A DNA stretch of 64,000 bases, taken from Chania multitudinisentens RB-25. Its GTDB lineage: Bacteria; Pseudomonadota; Gammaproteobacteria; Enterobacterales; Enterobacteriaceae. The DNA lies in the NCBI RefSeq assembly GCF_000520015.2, contig NZ_CP007044.2, positions 4,774,001 to 4,838,000 on the forward strand, in the 5' to 3' direction. Below the pieces are notes generated by a model. It worked only from the letters and a program-made list of their open reading frames with translations. It ran no database searches and was not told the DNA's origin. Numbering within the stretch: position 1 is the stretch's first letter; each line of letters starts with the position of its first letter. The position numbers and the translations under genes are program-made. Positions 25,163-34,275 of the stretch are shown here, piece after piece.

Positions 25163-26341
25163 TTAAATCCGTTCGATAATCATTGCAATTCCTTGGCCAC
25201 CACCGATGCACAAGGTTGCCAGGCCCGTTGTTTTATCTCTGTTTTTCAATGCATGTACCAGAGTGACAAGGATCCGCGCACCACTTGCCCCTATGGGATG
25301 CCCAAGCGCAATAGCACCACCGTTGACATTAACCCTCTCTGGGTCCATAGCCAAATCACGCTGAACCGCCAGATATTGCGCAGCGAAAGCTTCGTTAGCT
25401 TCAATTAAATCTAAATCTGCGACAGTCATACCCGCTTTTCTCAGCGCTTTCTGCGTTGCCGGAATCGGCCCCAACCCCATAACGTCAGAACCAACCCCCG
25501 CAGAGGCCCAGCTACGAATACGGGCGAGCGGAGCAACCCCCTGTTCATGAGCTGCCTGTTCTGACATCAATATTAGTGTGGCAGACGCATCATTAATGCC
25601 TGACGCATTGCCCGCTGTAACAGTGCCATCACGTTCAAACGCAGGGCGCAGTTGAGCAAGAGATTGCAAAGTGGTATTGGCCCGTGGAAATTCATCACAA
25701 TCGAAAATCCTCGGTTCTTTTTTTACCATCAGCGTCAGCGGTACAATTTCATCCTGAAAATAGCCTGCTTGTATTGCAGCGATTGCCTTACGTTGTGAAT
25801 CTACTGCGACTTGATCCTGCTCCTGACGGCTTAATTGATAACGACGGGCAATATTTTCCGCCGTGACGCCCATGTGGCAATCATTAAATGCGCACCACAA
25901 GCCATCTCGGATCATCACATCAACTAGCTTACCATCACCCATACGGTAACCCTGGCGTGCTTTTTCCAGCAGATATGGCGCGGCACTCATATTCTCCATC
26001 CCGCCGGTCAGACAAACTTGATTATCACCGCTCAAAATAGATTGAGCCCCCATCACCACGCTTTTCAGACCAGAGCCGCAAACTTTATTGATTGTTAATG
26101 AGGGCACAGAATCCTTGAGCCCCGCGGTACGGGCCACCTGATGTGCCGGGTTTTGACCAAGCCCCGCCTGTAGAACATTGCCAAGGATGACTTCATCAAT
26201 TTGAAAATGGTCAGGAAGCTCAGACAGATTTGCCTGCACAGTGGCCGCGCCAAGAGCAACGGCAGAGGTATCTGCCAGGCTGCCAGAAAACTTACCGATG
26301 GCGGTGCGCTTAGCGCTCACTATCACGACAGAATTTTTCAT
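25163..26341 (-). CDS. Acetyl-CoA acetyltransferase (thiolase)
   Basis: 392 residues from the ATG at 26341, which overlaps the stop of the CoA-transferase B gene as ATGA. Thiolase active-site residues are present: acyl-accepting Cys88 in NKVCGSGLKSV, His in GGAIALGHPIGASGARI and the second Cys in CIGGGQGIAMIIE. It cleaves acetoacetyl-CoA (or another 3-oxoacyl-CoA) to acetyl-CoA, completing the pathway begun by the CoA-transferase. AtoB-like by length and motifs, but the context with AtuA suggests a dedicated pathway. Confidence 0.9.
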   Translation of the reverse strand: MKNSVVIVSAKRTAIGKFSGSLADTSAVALGAATVQANLSELPDHFQIDEVILGNVLQAGLGQNPAHQVARTAGLKDSVPSLTINKVCGSGLKSVVMGAQSILSGDNQVCLTGGMENMSAAPYLLEKARQGYRMGDGKLVDVMIRDGLWCAFNDCHMGVTAENIARRYQLSRQEQDQVAVDSQRKAIAAIQAGYFQDEIVPLTLMVKKEPRIFDCDEFPRANTTLQSLAQLRPAFERDGTVTAGNASGINDASATLILMSEQAAHEQGVAPLARIRSWASAGVGSDVMGLGPIPATQKALRKAGMTVADLDLIEANEAFAAQYLAVQRDLAMDPERVNVNGGAIALGHPIGASGARILVTLVHALKNRDKTTGLATLCIGGGQGIAMIIERI

Positions 26342-26997
26342 TGCGCCACCTCCGGCTGTTTCATCGGGCAAAGGGTCGCAGAAACAGTAAATGTTGCTTC
26401 AGTTCTGGCGCGCAGTTCCTCCAATGTCACATCCTGGCTGATTTCATCAAGGATCATCTGACCGTTAGCAAAGCTGAATACCCCCAGTTCAGTGATAACT
26501 TTGCTAACCTTTGCAACAGCCGTCAGCGGATAGGTGCATTCACGTAAAATTTTGGCCTCGCCATTCTTGGCGCAGTGCTCCATTGCGATAATCACCCGTT
26601 TGGCACCGACCACGAGATCCATTGCTCCCCCCATGCCGGGCACCATTTTCCCTGGCACAACCCAATTTGCCAGACTGCCGTGTTCATCAACCTGCAAGCT
26701 GCCCAATACGCAAACATCCACATGACCACCACGAATAAGGGCAAAGGAGAAGGCGCTGTCAAACATTGCCGCACCAGGAATCATGCCGCACAGTTGCCCG
26801 CCAGCATTGACCAGCTTGGCGTTTTCTTCGGTGATGGGGCCAAGGCCTAAAAAGCCATTCTCGGATTGAAAGGTGACATTGATATCTGCTGGAAGATAAT
26901 TAGCAACTTTGGTCGGTAAACCAATACCGAGATTAACGACGTCACCATCGTGTAACTCCAGCGCAACGCGCCGCGCGATACGTTCTTTGGCATTCAT
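26338..26997 (-). CDS. 3-oxoacid CoA-transferase subunit B
   Basis: 219 residues. Shows VNLGIGLPTKVANYLP and the catalytic glutamate in SENGFLGLGP (Glu46), typical of the B subunit of SCOT/AtoA enzymes. It overlaps subunit A upstream (ATG at 26997, A stop at 26994) and the thiolase downstream by 4 bases each, so the three are translationally coupled. Together the subunits activate a keto acid with CoA from an acyl-CoA donor. Confidence 0.9.
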   Translation of the reverse strand: MNAKERIARRVALELHDGDVVNLGIGLPTKVANYLPADINVTFQSENGFLGLGPITEENAKLVNAGGQLCGMIPGAAMFDSAFSFALIRGGHVDVCVLGSLQVDEHGSLANWVVPGKMVPGMGGAMDLVVGAKRVIIAMEHCAKNGEAKILRECTYPLTAVAKVSKVITELGVFSFANGQMILDEISQDVTLEELRARTEATFTVSATLCPMKQPEVAQ

Positions 26998-27653
26998 GCG
27001 CCGGCTCCCATAAACAGATGATCCACCAGCGCACCGGGGGTCACGATATTTTCTGGATTCAAGTCACCTACTGCCACCAGCGTATCAATTTGCGCCACGA
27101 CAGTATCAGCGGCCAGCGCCATCAACGGATTAAAGTTGCGGGCGGTCAAATGGTAAATTAAATTCCCCTGCTGATCGGCAAGACCAGCTTCAAGAATGGC
27201 CAAATCAGCACGTAGCGGGCGTTCAAGCAAATAGGTTATGCCGTCAAGAGTCAGAATTTGTTTTCCCTCTTCCACCACCGTGCCCACACCTGTTGGGGTT
27301 AAAAAACCACCAAGCCCTGCGCCTCCAGCACGGATTTGCTCCACCAAGGTGCCTTGAGGAACCAATACCACTGCCAATTCCCCGCTAATCATTTTTTTGC
27401 CCGTTTCAGGGTTGGTACCAATGTGTGAGGCAATCACTTTTTTTACCTGACCATTGGCAATCAGTGGGCCAACGCCAGTATCGATAAACCCGGTATCATT
27501 ACCAATTAGCACAAGATCTTTCACTCCAGATTTTATTATTTCTGCGACTAAATATTCTGGTGTACCTATCCCCATAAAACCGCCAAACATAATAGACATG
27601 CCATCATGTAATAAGGCACGAAATTGCGCAGCATCGAGTTTTTTATTCTTCAT
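26994..27653 (-). CDS. 3-oxoacid CoA-transferase subunit A
   Basis: 219 residues from the ATG at 27653, with AAGAG 6 bases upstream; two ATGs further up (27671, 27689) lack good sites. The A-subunit glycine motif GGFMGIGTPEYLVAEI and the block GNDTGFIDTGVGPLI are clear. Length matches AtoD. Ends in ATGA overlap with subunit B. Confidence 0.9.
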   Translation of the reverse strand: MKNKKLDAAQFRALLHDGMSIMFGGFMGIGTPEYLVAEIIKSGVKDLVLIGNDTGFIDTGVGPLIANGQVKKVIASHIGTNPETGKKMISGELAVVLVPQGTLVEQIRAGGAGLGGFLTPTGVGTVVEEGKQILTLDGITYLLERPLRADLAILEAGLADQQGNLIYHLTARNFNPLMALAADTVVAQIDTLVAVGDLNPENIVTPGALVDHLFMGAGA

Positions 27654-27746
27654 AAATATCTCTTTATTCATTTTCAGACCACGGGCCATCCGTGGCGGAA
27701 TATACTCCCGCTGGAAATCCGTGGCTGTTTCACAAGGGCAGTTAAC

Positions 27747-28046
27747 TCAGATATCCATATCCATCAGTGCTGAACTAAGGCTTTTTCCATGCATATCTAG
27801 TGACAGAGAGCGCGTAACCCCACCACCCAGCGCGTTATACATCACAAAATTCAGCGCTGAAATCGTTGGAAGTTCGTAACGAATAACATCGCCAAAGACA
27901 ATATCACCAAACCAGTCTTTTACTTTATCTGCGGTGATCGCTGACTTTATTTTTTCGTAGTCGTCCGCGTTATAAGCAATTAAAGAGATATTAGAAATGT
28001 TTCCTTTATCACCGGTACGAGAATGAGCTATTTCACGTAATTTCAT
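27747..28046 (-). CDS. AtuA-like small protein (AtuA C-terminal domain family)
   Basis: 99 residues. The motif HSRTGDKGNISNISLIAY is the signature of the C-terminal domain of AtuA proteins, here a separate polypeptide. It overlaps the AtuA gene by 4 bases (ATGA at 28043-28046), so the two probably form a complex that equals a full-length AtuA. The tail ALGGGVTRSLSLDMHGKSL is typical of the family. Role in the pathway unknown. Confidence 0.82.
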   Translation of the reverse strand: MKLREIAHSRTGDKGNISNISLIAYNADDYEKIKSAITADKVKDWFGDIVFGDVIRYELPTISALNFVMYNALGGGVTRSLSLDMHGKSLSSALMDMDI

Positions 28047-29386
28047 TGTGCACTTTCCAAATAAATGACAGTTGCCTGAGTATATTTTCGTGGTAGTAAA
28101 GTCGAATCCATTGCCAAAATTTCTTTAACCGATTTCACCACTCCACCACCGCCAGCAGGGCCATTGGTATAGAGAGTTTCCACTTCATTACCGACTTTAA
28201 CGGCTTCCTGACGTGACTGACAACGCGCTGCAACGCGCGCCCGAACTTCGTAAGGCTCACTACATTGAGAACGCTGCGCACCATGTAATGCGTTGAGGCC
28301 TATCAGGTCGAAACGTGTTTCGAGTAGTTTAAGACGACAAATATCAAAACGCTCCCGAACAATATCCAATGCTAATTGGCCGCGAGCGACCGCACCTGGC
28401 CCAGCATAAGCAATTTCGCCCTCACCAATAAAACCATCCTGATAACCTACGGATACTTTCAAGGTATCGGTACGCGCGAAACCCGTAGCTCCGCTAACTT
28501 TGACAATATCGTTATCCTGTTGAGTGAAGCTGACGTGACTAAAATCAGCGACCACGTCTGGTGTCAGATAGCGGTCTGGACGATGAATTTCGTACATCAG
28601 CTGTTCTTTGCAGGTATCAACACAGACACAACCACCCGAGCCACTCACTTTGGTGATAATGGCATCGCCATCAGCATTCACTTCAGCAATGGGAAAACCG
28701 AGCCGCGCCAGATTCGGAACATCTTTAAACCCCGGGTCGGCATAGTAACCGCCGGTAACTTGTCCACCACATTCAAGTAGATGGCCTATACAAGTCCCTT
28801 TGCCAAGGCGATCCCAATCGTCTGTAGCCCAACCGAAAGCGTGAATCATCGTTGACAGAAACAGTGATGGGTCGGCAACGCGCCCGGCAATCACCACATC
28901 GGCGTTATCATTCAACGCCTGAACCAATCCTTCCGCCCCCATATATGCATTGGCCGACAGGATCTCTTTTCCCGACTGTGAGACAGGTACACCCGCTTCG
29001 TCCAGCGCCAAATTCAGTGAAAGCAAGGTCTTCAGCACATCATCACCGCCGACGACCGCAACTTTAATCTTGGGCAGATTGAGTTCTCGAGCGACGGCAA
29101 TCACCGCTTCCCCAGCCGCTTGTGGATTTGCTGAGCCCATATTCGTGACGATGCGAATCCCTTTCGCAACACAGATAGGCAACACTGCGCGCATTCTGTC
29201 GCTCAACAACTCGTTATAGCCTTTGCTGGCATCCTGTTGTTTCTGTTTTTGACCAATGGCGATGGTTCTCTCTGCCAGACATTCAAATACCAGATAATCA
29301 ATGTCACCTTTCTCAGCCAATTCGATTGCAGGTTCTATACGGTCACCAGCATAGCCAGCACCTGAGCCAATCCTGATTTTCTTCAT
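28043..29386 (-). CDS. AtuA family protein (former DUF1446)
   Basis: 447 residues. Begins KKIRIGSGAGYAGDRIEPA, with LVFECLAERTIAI, TNMGSANPQAAGEA and VVIAGRVADPSLFL, all typical of AtuA, first named in Pseudomonas acyclic terpene use. The C-terminal AtuA domain is missing and supplied by the next gene. Here there is no terpene carboxylase, only a CitMHS transporter and a CoA-transferase/thiolase set, so this lineage most likely serves breakdown of a small hydroxy- or tricarboxylate. The reaction is not known. Confidence 0.85.
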   Translation of the reverse strand: MKKIRIGSGAGYAGDRIEPAIELAEKGDIDYLVFECLAERTIAIGQKQKQQDASKGYNELLSDRMRAVLPICVAKGIRIVTNMGSANPQAAGEAVIAVARELNLPKIKVAVVGGDDVLKTLLSLNLALDEAGVPVSQSGKEILSANAYMGAEGLVQALNDNADVVIAGRVADPSLFLSTMIHAFGWATDDWDRLGKGTCIGHLLECGGQVTGGYYADPGFKDVPNLARLGFPIAEVNADGDAIITKVSGSGGCVCVDTCKEQLMYEIHRPDRYLTPDVVADFSHVSFTQQDNDIVKVSGATGFARTDTLKVSVGYQDGFIGEGEIAYAGPGAVARGQLALDIVRERFDICRLKLLETRFDLIGLNALHGAQRSQCSEPYEVRARVAARCQSRQEAVKVGNEVETLYTNGPAGGGGVVKSVKEILAMDSTLLPRKYTQATVIYLESAQ

Positions 29387-29425
29387 TACTTAATCCTTAA
29401 TGACTACATTCAATATGTTACATAG

Positions 29426-30730
29426 CTAAAATGGGAACACTCCCGTGATCGCCGCTGCAAAAGTCATAATCACGCTAGCTGCCCACAAGACCGGGATTGA
29501 AAATTTCTGGTGGTCGGCCAGATCGACACCCGCCAGGCTGACCAATAGGAAAGTGGCAGGTGTCAGTGGGCTGACAGCAAAACCGGTCGTCATTTGCCCC
29601 AGAATCGAAGCCTGCGCGACTTGAATGGCAGGAACCCCCATCAATTGCACGGTATGAGCTATCACAGGCATGATGCCGAAATAGTATGAATCGGGGTCAA
29701 ACACCAGACTGAGGGGCATGGCAATCAGGCCGACGATGAAGGGAATATGTGACGCAAAGGATTCCGGCATAAAGCCAACGGCAGCTTCCGACATTGCCTT
29801 AAGCATACCGGTACCGCCCATAATCCCAGTGAATGCACCAGCAGCAAACAGAATGCTGGCCATCATTAGTGCCGCTTTGGCATGGGCATTGATGCGTTCC
29901 TTTTGCATTTCAACGTTGGGATAGTTGATCATCAACGCCAGTGTTAAAGCCACCATAAAGGCAACCGTCGGTGAAATACGCGTAAGAACCATGGTGCCGA
30001 TTACCGCAATAACCAGTGCCAAATTCAGCCAGAACAGGTGGGGCCGGCGCAGTATTTTTTCTTGCTCGGTTAACTCCTTATTGTGAGAAAAATCACTGGT
30101 AACCGATTGGAAATACGCCGCACCAAGCCGTTTTTCTTCTTTCTTCCCCCAATACCATCCCATGCCAACCATGAAGATCAGGCCGCAGATTTGAGCAGGG
30201 ATCAGTGGGATAAACAGATCGTGCGTAGGAATATTCAGCGCTGCCGAAGCCCGAATCATAGGCCCGGTCCAGGGCAGGAAATTGACACCTGCACTTAATG
30301 CGGTAATCCCCACTAAAATCCGCTTATCCATCCCAAGCCGGTTAAACAGAGGCAACATGGTGGGAATGGTAATCAAGAATGTCACTGCGCCATTGCCGTC
30401 TAGGTGAGCGATCAGCGCCAGAATACCGGTACCGATGATAATCTTGACGGGGTTAGTGCCGACAAAACGCAAGATCCCACGGATAATTGGATCAAACATT
30501 CCTGCATCAGTGATCACGCCAAAGAAGGTAATTGCAAAAACGAACATAGCCGCCATAGGAGCCAGCTTGGTAATCCCTTCAATAATATATTTCGCCGTAT
30601 CAGTACCGCTGCCCGCCACCAGGGCACCAATGATAGGGATAACTATCAGGGCGACCAGAGGCGACATGCGCTTTGACATGATGAAAAATAACAAGGTGGC
30701 AATGGTAAGCACACCAATTAACGCCAACAT
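29426..30730 (-). CDS. CitMHS-family citrate/carboxylate transporter
   Basis: 434 residues with about 11-12 membrane segments. Family blocks: MSKRMSPLVALIVIPIIGAL, ITFFGVITDAGMFDPI, ALIAHLDGNGAVTFLIT and GVNFLPWTGPMIRA. CitMHS proteins import Mg2+- or Ca2+-citrate complexes with protons. First gene of the minus-strand operon, 39 bp before AtuA, with AGGAGA upstream; divergent from the LysR regulator. The substrate may be citrate or a similar tricarboxylate. Confidence 0.87.
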   Translation of the reverse strand: MLALIGVLTIATLLFFIMSKRMSPLVALIVIPIIGALVAGSGTDTAKYIIEGITKLAPMAAMFVFAITFFGVITDAGMFDPIIRGILRFVGTNPVKIIIGTGILALIAHLDGNGAVTFLITIPTMLPLFNRLGMDKRILVGITALSAGVNFLPWTGPMIRASAALNIPTHDLFIPLIPAQICGLIFMVGMGWYWGKKEEKRLGAAYFQSVTSDFSHNKELTEQEKILRRPHLFWLNLALVIAVIGTMVLTRISPTVAFMVALTLALMINYPNVEMQKERINAHAKAALMMASILFAAGAFTGIMGGTGMLKAMSEAAVGFMPESFASHIPFIVGLIAMPLSLVFDPDSYYFGIMPVIAHTVQLMGVPAIQVAQASILGQMTTGFAVSPLTPATFLLVSLAGVDLADHQKFSIPVLWAASVIMTFAAAITGVFPF

Positions 30731-31186
30731 ACATCTCTCCTTATATTTATTAGTTTGGCACTGTTAATGTCATGTTGCTTTTAGTTGGTTTGGATTAAAA
30801 AATATATAAAATCCCCGGTATTAACTTCATCAAACTTTGCTTGACCACATTATTTTTACCATATCAACGTTTATCAATACCAATTCGTCATTTCGATAAC
30901 ACTTAAACCTTTATGAATAAATGGTTTTATTTGCAAATCAAATACATTGATTTGTTTTTCTTTTAAATAAAAAATACATATAAAACAAATTATTATGCTT
31001 GTTTTTGCAAACACATGAAATTTGTTCCGTTTGAGTTCATACTTTATTTATTGAGTTTAGCCATTATTTATTTAATATAAAAAAAGCAATTGTGTCATTG
31101 ATCACAAAAACAATTTTTCCACGTGTTACATGGAAAGTAAAACGAATAAGATATTAAGTATATTGAATAAGCGGTTAAGGTTAGGA
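30731..31186. promoter_or_regulatory. Divergent control region of the carboxylate operon
   Basis: About 450 bp of very AT-rich DNA between the CitMHS and LysR genes. CAAATCAA-ATACA-TTGATTTG at 30934-30954 is a perfect 8 bp inverted repeat with a 5 bp spacer, about 205 bp from the CitMHS start, and contains a T-N11-A pattern typical of LysR boxes. It is the best candidate site for the adjacent regulator. Confidence 0.5.
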
Positions 31187-32086
31187 ATGAATTTATCGAT
31201 AAAGCAGTTAAGGGCATTTTTAACTTTAAGTGAAACTGACAGTTTTACTCGCGCCGCCAAAACCTTTAATTTATCGCAACCGGCTTTCAGTGCATTGATT
31301 GCCGGCCTGGAGGAGGAAATCGGTTATCGTTTGTTTGACCGAGATACCCGTCGAGTTCAGCTAAATGCTAATGGAATTCATTTTATCGATCTAGCTCGCA
31401 GGTTAGTACAAAACCATGATGATGCCGTTGGTGAGATAAAACTGCGCGTTGCGGGTAATAAAGGCCATATAACATTAGCTGTATTGCCTTCTATTGCTGT
31501 CGAATGGCTACCGGAAGTTTTGGTGCAATACAGCCTTGTCCACCCAGAAACTCGCATCAAGCTGATAGACACACAGTGGGATCGCTGTCTGAAAGCGCTG
31601 TTGGATGGGCAAGCTGACCTGGCGCTTACCGCGGGCCAACCATCGTTGAGTACATTTAATTCAACGCTACTGTTTTCCGATAAATTTTACCTGTTGTGCC
31701 ATCGCAATCACCCATTAGCACGACTGGAAACAGTAGATATTACTGATATTGGTCAGTACCCCTTTATTGGCTTTTGTCTGGGAACCAGTATTCGCCAGCA
31801 TACCGATAGATTGTGTGATGGCGGCGAAGGGTTCAATTATCAGATGGAAGTACGGCAACTCACCACCATGATGGGGCTGATTGCCGCCAATTATGGCGTC
31901 AGTATTACTACTGGTCTCACGCTGTTCCAGTTCCGCCATAAAGATATCGCCATCATTCCATTTCGCGATCTGGCACTGGAACGCGCAGTCTATCTGGTGA
32001 CGGTTAAAGGACGCCATCAGCCCGACTGCGCTCAGGCATTCGCCGATTTCATCTACCAACAAGCACAGCACTTTTCCCCAAACTAA
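31187..32086 (+). CDS. LysR-family transcriptional regulator
   Basis: 299 residues from the ATG at 31187 (NLSIKQLRAFLTLSETDSFTRAAKTFNLS follows in order), with AAGG a few bases before; a longer reading from 31130 adds a non-conserved 19 residues. The helix-turn-helix spans about 17-37 (SFTRAAKTFNLSQPAFSALI) and the substrate-binding fold follows. Divergent from the carboxylate operon, which it probably activates in response to the imported acid or an intermediate. Confidence 0.88.
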   Translation: MNLSIKQLRAFLTLSETDSFTRAAKTFNLSQPAFSALIAGLEEEIGYRLFDRDTRRVQLNANGIHFIDLARRLVQNHDDAVGEIKLRVAGNKGHITLAVLPSIAVEWLPEVLVQYSLVHPETRIKLIDTQWDRCLKALLDGQADLALTAGQPSLSTFNSTLLFSDKFYLLCHRNHPLARLETVDITDIGQYPFIGFCLGTSIRQHTDRLCDGGEGFNYQMEVRQLTTMMGLIAANYGVSITTGLTLFQFRHKDIAIIPFRDLALERAVYLVTVKGRHQPDCAQAFADFIYQQAQHFSPN

Positions 32087-32232
32087 TCTTGGTCGCTGGT
32101 TCACCGCCAATAATTCGTGGATTTCCGCTGTGACGCCACAACTTGAGATGATACGCCACTGCCCTCACAATTTGTCTGTAACATAACATTGCCTCACTTG
32201 CCGCCTGGATGGCGTAATCAAAAGGAAATAGG

Positions 32233-33072
32233 ATGGAAGACGATAAATCACTGCTCTATGCCTGTGTAATAAACGATCTGAGCCTGATAAAAGAAAGGCT
32301 GAAAAACGCCAAACCTGCGCAGCTAAAAAAAAGCACCCAGGAAACCGGAACGCCACTGCATGCGGCAGCCTTGCATGGCAACAAGGAAGCAGTTGATTTG
32401 CTGCTCGCCGCTGGCGCGGATATTGAAGCGGGGAATTTTCTGCGCGATAACGCGATGCACGCCTGCATCAAAGTCGGGAAACTGGACATAGCCAGATACC
32501 TGATTGAGAAGGGATCTGACATTAACAAAAAAGGCTGCCAGAACCGCCATGCACTCAACCAGTTGATTTGCTATGCGTGGAACCGTGAATTTGCTGAGTA
32601 TCTGCTCAGCAAGGGCTGCGATATTTTGCAGACCTCGCGAGACGGTTACAGCATGCTCAACGATGCGACTTGCTCAAACAACACGGATGCAATAGATTTT
32701 TTGTTGAAACACGGGGTCGACAAAAGCGATCTCAATTCGGCTTTGTGCTGGGCGATTCTTAAAAATGCCTGTGAGGCAACTCGGTACATTCTCGCTCAAG
32801 GCACCAGCCTGGAAGAAATGTACGCTGCAACCAAGGGCCTGGAAAAAGGGCTTTACCACACGATAGCTACCAAAGAAAACAGCACTGATCTGATCAAACT
32901 ACTGATAAAGCATGGCGTGGATTTCAGCAAACTGCCGGAACGTGCCGTTGTAGTGGGTATAGACAAAACAAAATTGAGTCCGCTGGAGTATGCCAAAGCG
33001 CATTTTACGAAATGGCCCGCTGCCGTTTATCTGGCAGATAATATCCGCGTGATAGAAGAAAATACTGCCTGA
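32233..33072 (+). CDS. Ankyrin-repeat protein
   Basis: 279 residues with AAAGGAAATAGG before the ATG. At least five ankyrin-type repeats: GTPLHAAALHGNKEAVDLLLAAGAD, then DNAMHACIKVGKLDIARYLIEKGSD, EFAEYLLSKGCD, DAIDFLLKHGVD and DLIKLLIKHGVD. No signal peptide or membrane segment, so it is probably cytoplasmic and protein-binding. It is 26 bp before a gene of unknown family; such pairs often belong to effector/immunity or toxin modules, but nothing here proves that. Confidence 0.8.
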   Translation: MEDDKSLLYACVINDLSLIKERLKNAKPAQLKKSTQETGTPLHAAALHGNKEAVDLLLAAGADIEAGNFLRDNAMHACIKVGKLDIARYLIEKGSDINKKGCQNRHALNQLICYAWNREFAEYLLSKGCDILQTSRDGYSMLNDATCSNNTDAIDFLLKHGVDKSDLNSALCWAILKNACEATRYILAQGTSLEEMYAATKGLEKGLYHTIATKENSTDLIKLLIKHGVDFSKLPERAVVVGIDKTKLSPLEYAKAHFTKWPAAVYLADNIRVIEENTA

Positions 33073-33098
33073 GAAAACGACAGAAAGGGAGCATTGCC

Positions 33099-33920
33099 AT
33101 GTTTGGATGGGGTAAGAAGAAACCAAAAACCGTTGAGATCACGTTGATTGAACGCGGCAAAGATGAAGCTTTTGGTGTTTCACAAGTGCTAGTCGATCAG
33201 TTGCCGGATACCTTTGAAATCAACACCACGCTGCATCTGGGCGACGTGGATTGGCAGGTTGTTGAGGCAATGCCCGCCACAAAAGCTGAATTCAGAGAAA
33301 CGGGTAAGGTGACAGTGGTGCTGGTCAAACAGGAAATTTTCGATATCGATCCGACCAAGCTGCTTTTCAGCCTGCCGACAATCAGCAATGACCTGGCGAT
33401 GGTGGAGGCAGTTTCCTCACTGGAAAACGTACTGGTGCTGCGCGAGGACGACTGGCGGCAGTTTGAATTTCTGTCCTTCAGCTTGAATGAGCTAGTGCAA
33501 CAAGAGGTTCAGGACATTCTGGCGATTTATCACACGCAACGCGAGGCGGCCGGTTTTAAACAGGTTCATGTTCGTAAACGCATTGCTGAACCGCTACCCG
33601 GTGTCGCGCTGCCGCTTGAATCGCTGGCGCACCTATTCAACATTGAAAAACGATTCAGCGGGGTGGCCTTCAATAACGCCGCTGCCACCATCGTCAATGG
33701 TTTTGCCAGGCAAACGGGTTCCGGTTGGATCTTTTGGGGGCAGACCGACGCGCAAAATAACCTGGTTGTGTTGTGCCTGTTGCCTCCTCACGACGCTGAT
33801 GCTGCGATCATGGCAAAAAAAATCGACGATTTTGTGCTGGCCAATGATCTGTTACTGGTCGATTGGGTTAGCGTTAGGCAGTACGGAAAGGATGCAGACA
33901 GTTTTAGCCTTTATGAGTAG
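33099..33920 (+). CDS. Protein of unknown function, partner of the ankyrin gene
   Basis: 273 residues starting MFGWGKKKPKTVEITLIERG, with AAAGGGAG upstream. It looks soluble, acidic and well-formed (ordinary codon use, no low complexity), with VVLVKQEIFDIDPTKLLFSLPTI and a C-terminal GSGWIFWGQTDAQNNLVVLCLLP. I do not recognise a family. The gene ends at an in-frame TAG (33918-33920) and the frame then stays open for 66 more codons that resemble the CbtA toxin, so the real 3' end may be rearranged. Confidence 0.7.
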   Translation: MFGWGKKKPKTVEITLIERGKDEAFGVSQVLVDQLPDTFEINTTLHLGDVDWQVVEAMPATKAEFRETGKVTVVLVKQEIFDIDPTKLLFSLPTISNDLAMVEAVSSLENVLVLREDDWRQFEFLSFSLNELVQQEVQDILAIYHTQREAAGFKQVHVRKRIAEPLPGVALPLESLAHLFNIEKRFSGVAFNNAAATIVNGFARQTGSGWIFWGQTDAQNNLVVLCLLPPHDADAAIMAKKIDDFVLANDLLLVDWVSVRQYGKDADSFSLYE

Positions 33921-34121
33921 GAACGCCAGCCTCAACCAAGTAATTCTGCTGAACAAGATGATGAATACCAGCAGTTGTTGACCTGGTTGCTGATTCATGG
34001 TTACGGCCTGAAACTCAACGATACGCAATATCACGACGAACAGGTCATAGCCCAGCAGATTGAAGACATCCGGTGTAGCCAACTGACCGATTTGGCCCTA
34101 CAGGATTCGAACACGTTATAA
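33921..34121 (+). pseudogene. CbtA (YeeV) toxin remnant
   Basis: Codons 33921-34118 read on in the frame of the preceding gene after its TAG. The stretch YQQLLTWLLIHGYGLKLND, then DEQVIAQQIE, matches the N-terminal third of CbtA toxins (type IV toxin-antitoxin; family pattern IWQ-LL-LL--HYGL-LNDTPF-DE-VI--HI). No start codon is in front and the homology stops near 34090, at a tRNA-like sequence, so the toxin is truncated to at most 65 residues of about 120. It is certainly dead as a toxin unless fused. Its partner-type antitoxin gene lies 155 bp away on the other strand. Confidence 0.7.
34095..34112. repeat. Candidate attachment site (att), distal copy
   Basis: GCCCTACAGGATTCGAAC matches 17 of 18 bases of GCCCTAAAGGATTCGAAC at 38189-38206, in the 3' end of tRNA-Arg(TCT), in the same orientation. 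The 4.1 kb between them contains an integrase gene next to the tRNA, as expected of an integrated island. Confidence 0.65.
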
Positions 34122-34275
34122 TAACCATTGATATTAAATGAAAAATTCAAGTTCGATCTTTTTTATACCAACAATTATACCAACAAATGATTTTATGTGA
34201 AAAATCAGCTCATTATCATGAAGCTGAGTTACCTAAACTGTTAACGCCTAAGGATATCGAAAAAACTGCGCTGTT

